Shown in pieces: positions 60,022 to 64,000 of a DNA stretch of 64,000 nucleotides. This DNA is from Coriaria nepalensis (Eukaryota > Streptophyta > Magnoliopsida > Cucurbitales > Coriariaceae): NCBI GenBank assembly GCA_027186245.1, contig CP114496.1, positions 937,501 through 1,001,500 of the forward strand. The letters are read 5' to 3'. The notes beneath the pieces are model-generated. The model ran no database searches, was not told the origin of the DNA, and worked only from the letters and a program-made list of their open reading frames with translations. Both the position numbers and the translations under genes were made by a program. Position 1 is the first letter of the stretch. Each line of letters begins with the position of its first letter.

Positions 60022-60819
60022 GATGATGTGTCTGCTTATTTTATGAACACCCTTATTAAGGCAATTAAAGAATTGAGACAAGGCCATTCTAATGAAAATG
60101 TGATTTGCTTTCAATTGAGATCTTAAGCATACATATATCCATGATGAGTTGATTTCTTGTCATGTAAGTTTTATGTTTAATAGGACAAGAATGTAGAACA
60201 AGATAACAAACACTAAAACCTTATGAAACAATAGAAAGTGTCTGGAAACCCAGAAAGACAAGGAAAAAAGTAAACCCCACTACTTTTTTCTAAGCCTACT
60301 TACAATTTTCATTCTAAACTAGACCCACCATCACAGCTAATTAGTACAACAAGACTAATCAAACGTACAAGTACAAAATTCTCTCCCCCCCTCATTTTCC
60401 TGTTTTGTCTCTATCAGACAGGAGAAAAATTCAACATAACTTGTAATCATGGCTAAAATCGAATCAAAGAGAGCAAAAAAATGAACAAAAGATAGTAATA
60501 AACAAACAGTCTAACTTTTATCAATGAAATTAAGAAAAAAAGTTCAAAAGGTCATAACCTAATCGACAAAATACCCAAATGAAAAGTAGAAACAGATCTG
60601 AATTACTAGAACACTTACCGATCACTTAAGAAAACTGTTGAAGACAAAAAAAAAAAAAAATCGCAACCTCTAAATGCCCAAAAAATCAAAGAGAGTCTGC
60701 TTCATGTTTTAGAATCCATGAGAAATGAAGTGGGAAGGAGAGAGGAACCCTTTTGCATTGGTGAAAAGCAATTGGGGTAAGAACTCGAAAATGGCGAAGG
60801 AAACAAGAGAGACGAGGTG

Positions 60820-60870
<51 letters not shown>

Positions 60871-60900
60871 TATTTCTATATATCTATATATGAATCTATC
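60022..60900 (-). promoter_or_regulatory. 5' leader/promoter of the PMT2-like gene
   Basis: Contains a possible leader intron donor at 60618-60617, a poly-A run (60647-60661), and a (TC)n microsatellite at about 60824-60857 running into (TA)n to 60871. On the gene strand this is a GA-rich tract, a frequent plant core promoter element. No TATA box is assigned with confidence. Confidence 0.4.
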
Positions 60901-62400
60901 TAGGTAGACACTATACAGAGAAACATAATTTGGAATTGAGTATTAGGAATTAACGAAGAGTACGAGGAGAGGAGGAGAGGAGAGGGAGGATTAATTGTAT
61001 CTCCAACTTGGAAGTTCCTGTGACTCTGTCAATTATGAGTTAGTTGAATATCATTTTTAGGGTTAGATTATAGTTAGAATCCATGTCCGATTGGGTTTGC
61101 TGATAATTGAATATTTTTTTTTTTTTTTTTTTTGTCTTTGGGACCAATTAATAATAGGCTTAGGATTGAAATTAACGTCTTCGGATTGAATTATTAATTA
61201 GGATAAATTTTTTAAGTAATTAGAATGATATTCCCAATAATTCAAATGATACCATATTATTCAAAATAGTGACGTGATACCATTTAAGTAGTTGAAAAAA
61301 TCGATTTTCGGACTACATAAAAATATATATCTATTAGTTAAATATAAAGAATATAAAAGAATAAAAAATGAAGCTAAAAATTTGAATTGAATCGATTCAA
61401 TAGATTCAGATTATATATTTATTTTTTAAAAAAATTTATCAGATCAGTTATTTAATCCAATGAAATTTATTATGTATTTAGATGAATAAATAAAATAAAA
61501 TAAAAAACCTTAAAAGTTTTTATTTTATATTCATCCTAAATTTTATAATCTAAAAAGAACTCAAAGCCATCATCTTACTCTTATCACCGTCATCATCATT
61601 ATACTCATCGCCGTCATCAATTTATACACTATAATTCAAAGTTTTGACTCTTATGAATAACAGAAGAATATGAGTATGCATATTTACTGTAATTTATACG
61701 GTCATTTTATCATTTTCATGAAAATTTTTCTGATCTATATTATCTTGATACAAATTACAAGTCCAATCATCGTCTTCTTATAATAATCTCTGCAACTATT
61801 GTGATTTTACTTCTGTTTTTTGAGAAATAAAGGAAGAGCTAGCTTTGTGATTAAAGTGAGAAATATTATTAGATTTGTTGTCAAGGCTTTGTTAAAAGAG
61901 AATAATTTTATCACGACTTCAATATATTTATTTTTTTAAATAAATAGATTGAATATTTTACTCGAATCAAATTGAATCGAATATTCTTAATTTTTTACAT
62001 ATGGAATCGGAGATCCAATAAACAAAAATAAATACCAATTTATATCGGATCATATACATACCTACTACAAATCCAACTTAGATCTTTTAAACCTCAAATT
62101 TATTAGTTTAAGTCCTAAATTTTAATGATTTTAAATCGTAAACTCATTTCGAAGTTTTGTACCTTACAATACATTATTTTGAAGCAATTGATTTATACCA
62201 AGTCTTACAGGTATTGGAGAAGAGGTGAATTCGTAGTGATAACTCCAAAAAATGAGAAATTTTTGTACAGGCCCGATCCACCTCAAAACTGTAGACTAGG
62301 AAACCCCCGTAAGGACACTGCATGTGGTTTATCCATAATCCGACTAACAAAGTTGATTATATCTACCAACAAGATGGAAAATTACATGTTTTGATATTCT
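60901..62400. other. Intergenic, AT-rich
   Basis: A poly-T run lies near 61110-61133 and CATCATC/CCGTCATC repeats near 61565-61622. The open frames at 62125-62394 and 62322-62621 lack recognisable domains; the second is antisense to the last exon of the TRIP4 homologue. Part of 62200-62408 may be that gene's 3' UTR. Confidence 0.5.
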
Positions 62401-62408
62401 TTTGCGTC

Positions 62409-63978
62409 TTAGGCCATTTCCACGGTAAGATGTTTCAGTTCATTGTTGTCATGTTGGACCCTCCCTGTTATCTCCAAGCACATCCCATTGGTAAGAGCCT
62501 TCTTTGGGCATCTGTCTTTTACTGGTTTTTCTCTGGGACCATGGTCAATAAAGACTGGTTGAAATATGAGATTTGGGTTTGGTCCAATCCGGTTCACTTC
62601 CCTTTCTTCAGGGGGCCTTAGTATTCCTTTTTCTGCTTCCAATTCAGAGACTCCATCTTCATTCATAAGAACCTGCAGAAAAGAAGTACAGTTAAGAACA
62701 AGATCAAGATACAGTTAAAATCTAATCATAACTATTTGCATGCATTTTCGCAAATGGGTGAAGCTAGGTAAGATTCTGTCGGCCCTTACCAAGTGTAGTA
62801 GATTCTGGGAGCTTAACCTGAAATCTAGTTTTTAAGCCTTTACTATTAGACTCTATTTGGGAGCACTTACTATAAATCCAGTTCATACCCAAAGTCCAGT
62901 TAGACCTATCAAATTCAGTTTAGAATCATAAAATACAACTAAAATCCACTATTCTAGACATCATTTTCATTTAAGAACTCTACCCAAATGAAGTTAAAGT
63001 GTCGCTAGATTCAGGGACCTTAAACTGATATTTGTGATTGGCCCAAGTAAAATTTTAGTCCCAAACTGGCATTTGATATGCCGACAGCTAAGATGCACTC
63101 GTAATCACTAGAAAGACGCAAATCATTCAAACCTTGCGCCCAACTAAGTCAAATGTCACAACCACTCTATTCCGTTTAGCTTTCTCTACCGCTTCAATCT
63201 CCTCCCGCCTTTTCCACAAAAGCTCCTTCTCCTGAAAAAAGAAAAAAAAAATGTTGAACCATCCAATAGATAAAATCCACAGATTACAAACTTTGTAGAT
63301 AACAAGAAAATAAGCAAGCACCTCCTTGGACAACCAACTATTCCCTTCAATCTCGTAGTAATCGCTCTGATCATCAATAACAGTAGTTCTAGCAGCCGAG
63401 TTCCGGTCATAATCAACTAGTCTCTTGGCATAAGCTTCAGCAGCTGCTTCAGCATCTGACACTGGGGCCACATATTCCTCCAAACCAGCATAACTGCTCG
63501 ATTCTTTCAGAACAAGAACACCACAAAAGCTACAGGGCCCCTCTCCCTCTTGCTCACATACAATTTTCCCACAAGACAAACAATTCCCCACTAACCCATG
63601 TCTACGGGCTTGGCAAGAACAGGGCACTCCCTTCTTGAACACAATCGACCCCTTCGCAGCCTCTGCTAGAGAAACAACTTTTCCGGATTTCTTCTTTTTT
63701 GAATTTCCTTGATTGTTGCCTTTGCTTGCATTAGAAGAAACCGGGTTTTCTGAGTTACTAGACATTGAGCTCTTCATCAGTTCTTTATCGGTATTGGGAG
63801 GCATTGTTTTTTGAGATTTCTTGGTTCCAATGGCTTGAACTTCATGGGAGGGAGGTTTTACATAGGCTTGTACTTCAGAAGTTGGAATATTTGAGGTGGT
63901 TTGGTTGGAATCGGAATGGCCTCGAAGCCGTAGATACTCTTTAATTACAGTTTTGCCCACTTCTTGCCCGACTATGTT
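62409..63978 (-). CDS. TRIP4: Activating signal cointegrator 1 (TRIP4/ASC-1) homologue, 5' part outside window
   Basis: Homologue of the zinc-finger subunit of the ASC-1 complex, known in animals as a transcription coactivator and ribosome quality-control factor; its plant role is little studied. Three visible exons on the minus strand: 63978-63322, 63231-63133 and 62672-62409, with GT-AG introns. Together they make 340 codons including the stop. The first visible exon follows an acceptor (TTTATAACAG) and starts NIVGQEVGKTVIKEYLRLRG, so the ATG and N-terminus lie to the right of the window. A basic Ser/Lys-rich linker is followed by the C2HC5 zinc finger at visible residues 120-152: Cys120, Cys122, His127, Cys133, Cys136, Cys141, Cys149, Cys152 (CSCQARRH..NCLSC..VCEQ..CSFC). 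All eight ligands are present. A charged helix (EKELLWKRREEIEAVEKAKR) and the block RNRVVVTFDLVGRKV follow, ending CLEITGRVQHDN. There is no ASCH domain, as far as visible. Confidence 0.9.
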
Positions 63979-64000
63979 CTGTTATAAAAATGAAACCAAT

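Noticed and set aside
60021..60114. Upstream in-frame ATG giving a 31-residue N-terminal extension of the methyltransferase
   Set aside because: The family starts with a short MA-K..S segment directly before the membrane anchor, as at 60021. The extension has no family similarity and lies in the leader.
62322..62621. 99-codon plus-strand frame
   Set aside because: Overlaps the last exon of the TRIP4 homologue antisense and has no domain.

Overview
The window is nuclear DNA of a eudicot plant. It is AT-rich, full of degraded LTR retrotransposons, MITEs and microsatellites, and carries a few sharply defined intron-containing genes. Four complete genes and one partial gene could be rebuilt exon by exon, with GT-AG introns and reading frames that close: 40S ribosomal protein S9/uS4 (minus, 9262-11112, 197 aa); a clade III-type SWEET sugar transporter (plus, 22524-24290, 293 aa); a microtubule plus-end protein EB1 of the EB1a/b type (plus, 46849-49669, 272 aa); a PMT2-like Golgi methyltransferase (minus, 55919-60021, 619 aa); and the last three exons of a TRIP4/ASC-1 homologue with a C2HC5 zinc finger (minus, 62409-63978, running off the right edge).

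Layout. 1-9.2 kb: copia-type LTR debris, a GC-richer island of unknown origin, a minus-strand copy of a TGTTAG-type LTR, two short perfect tandem duplications and a broken hAT transposase fragment. 9.2-11.4 kb: the S9 gene with a telo-box/site II promoter. 11.4-22 kb: copia LTRs and a decayed copia RNase H, then AT-rich sequence. 22.4-24.4 kb: SWEET. 24.5-46 kb: a nested transposon graveyard, with copia integrase, a 38-bp minisatellite, a CACTA-like end, a Tat-type gypsy RNase H, a chromovirus-type gypsy pol, further copies of the TGTTAG LTR and a copia protease fragment. 46.4-49.7 kb: EB1, with a solo LTR in intron 6. 50-55.9 kb: AT-rich sequence, a decayed DUF1985-like transposon gene and a MITE with TAA target duplication. 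55.9-64 kb: the methyltransferase and the TRIP4 homologue, both on the minus strand.

The genes are single eukaryotic units with unrelated housekeeping, transport, cytoskeletal, wall-related and co-regulator roles; nothing suggests a gene cluster or operon. I found no convincing undescribed biological system. The most interesting structure is that three unrelated tandem arrays (11891-12035, 26306-26593, about 36250-36770) each lie just upstream of a TATA box in LTR-like DNA. A second point is one LTR family present four times, two copies of which form a close inverted pair. Family assignments were made by eye from translated motifs, without database searches.
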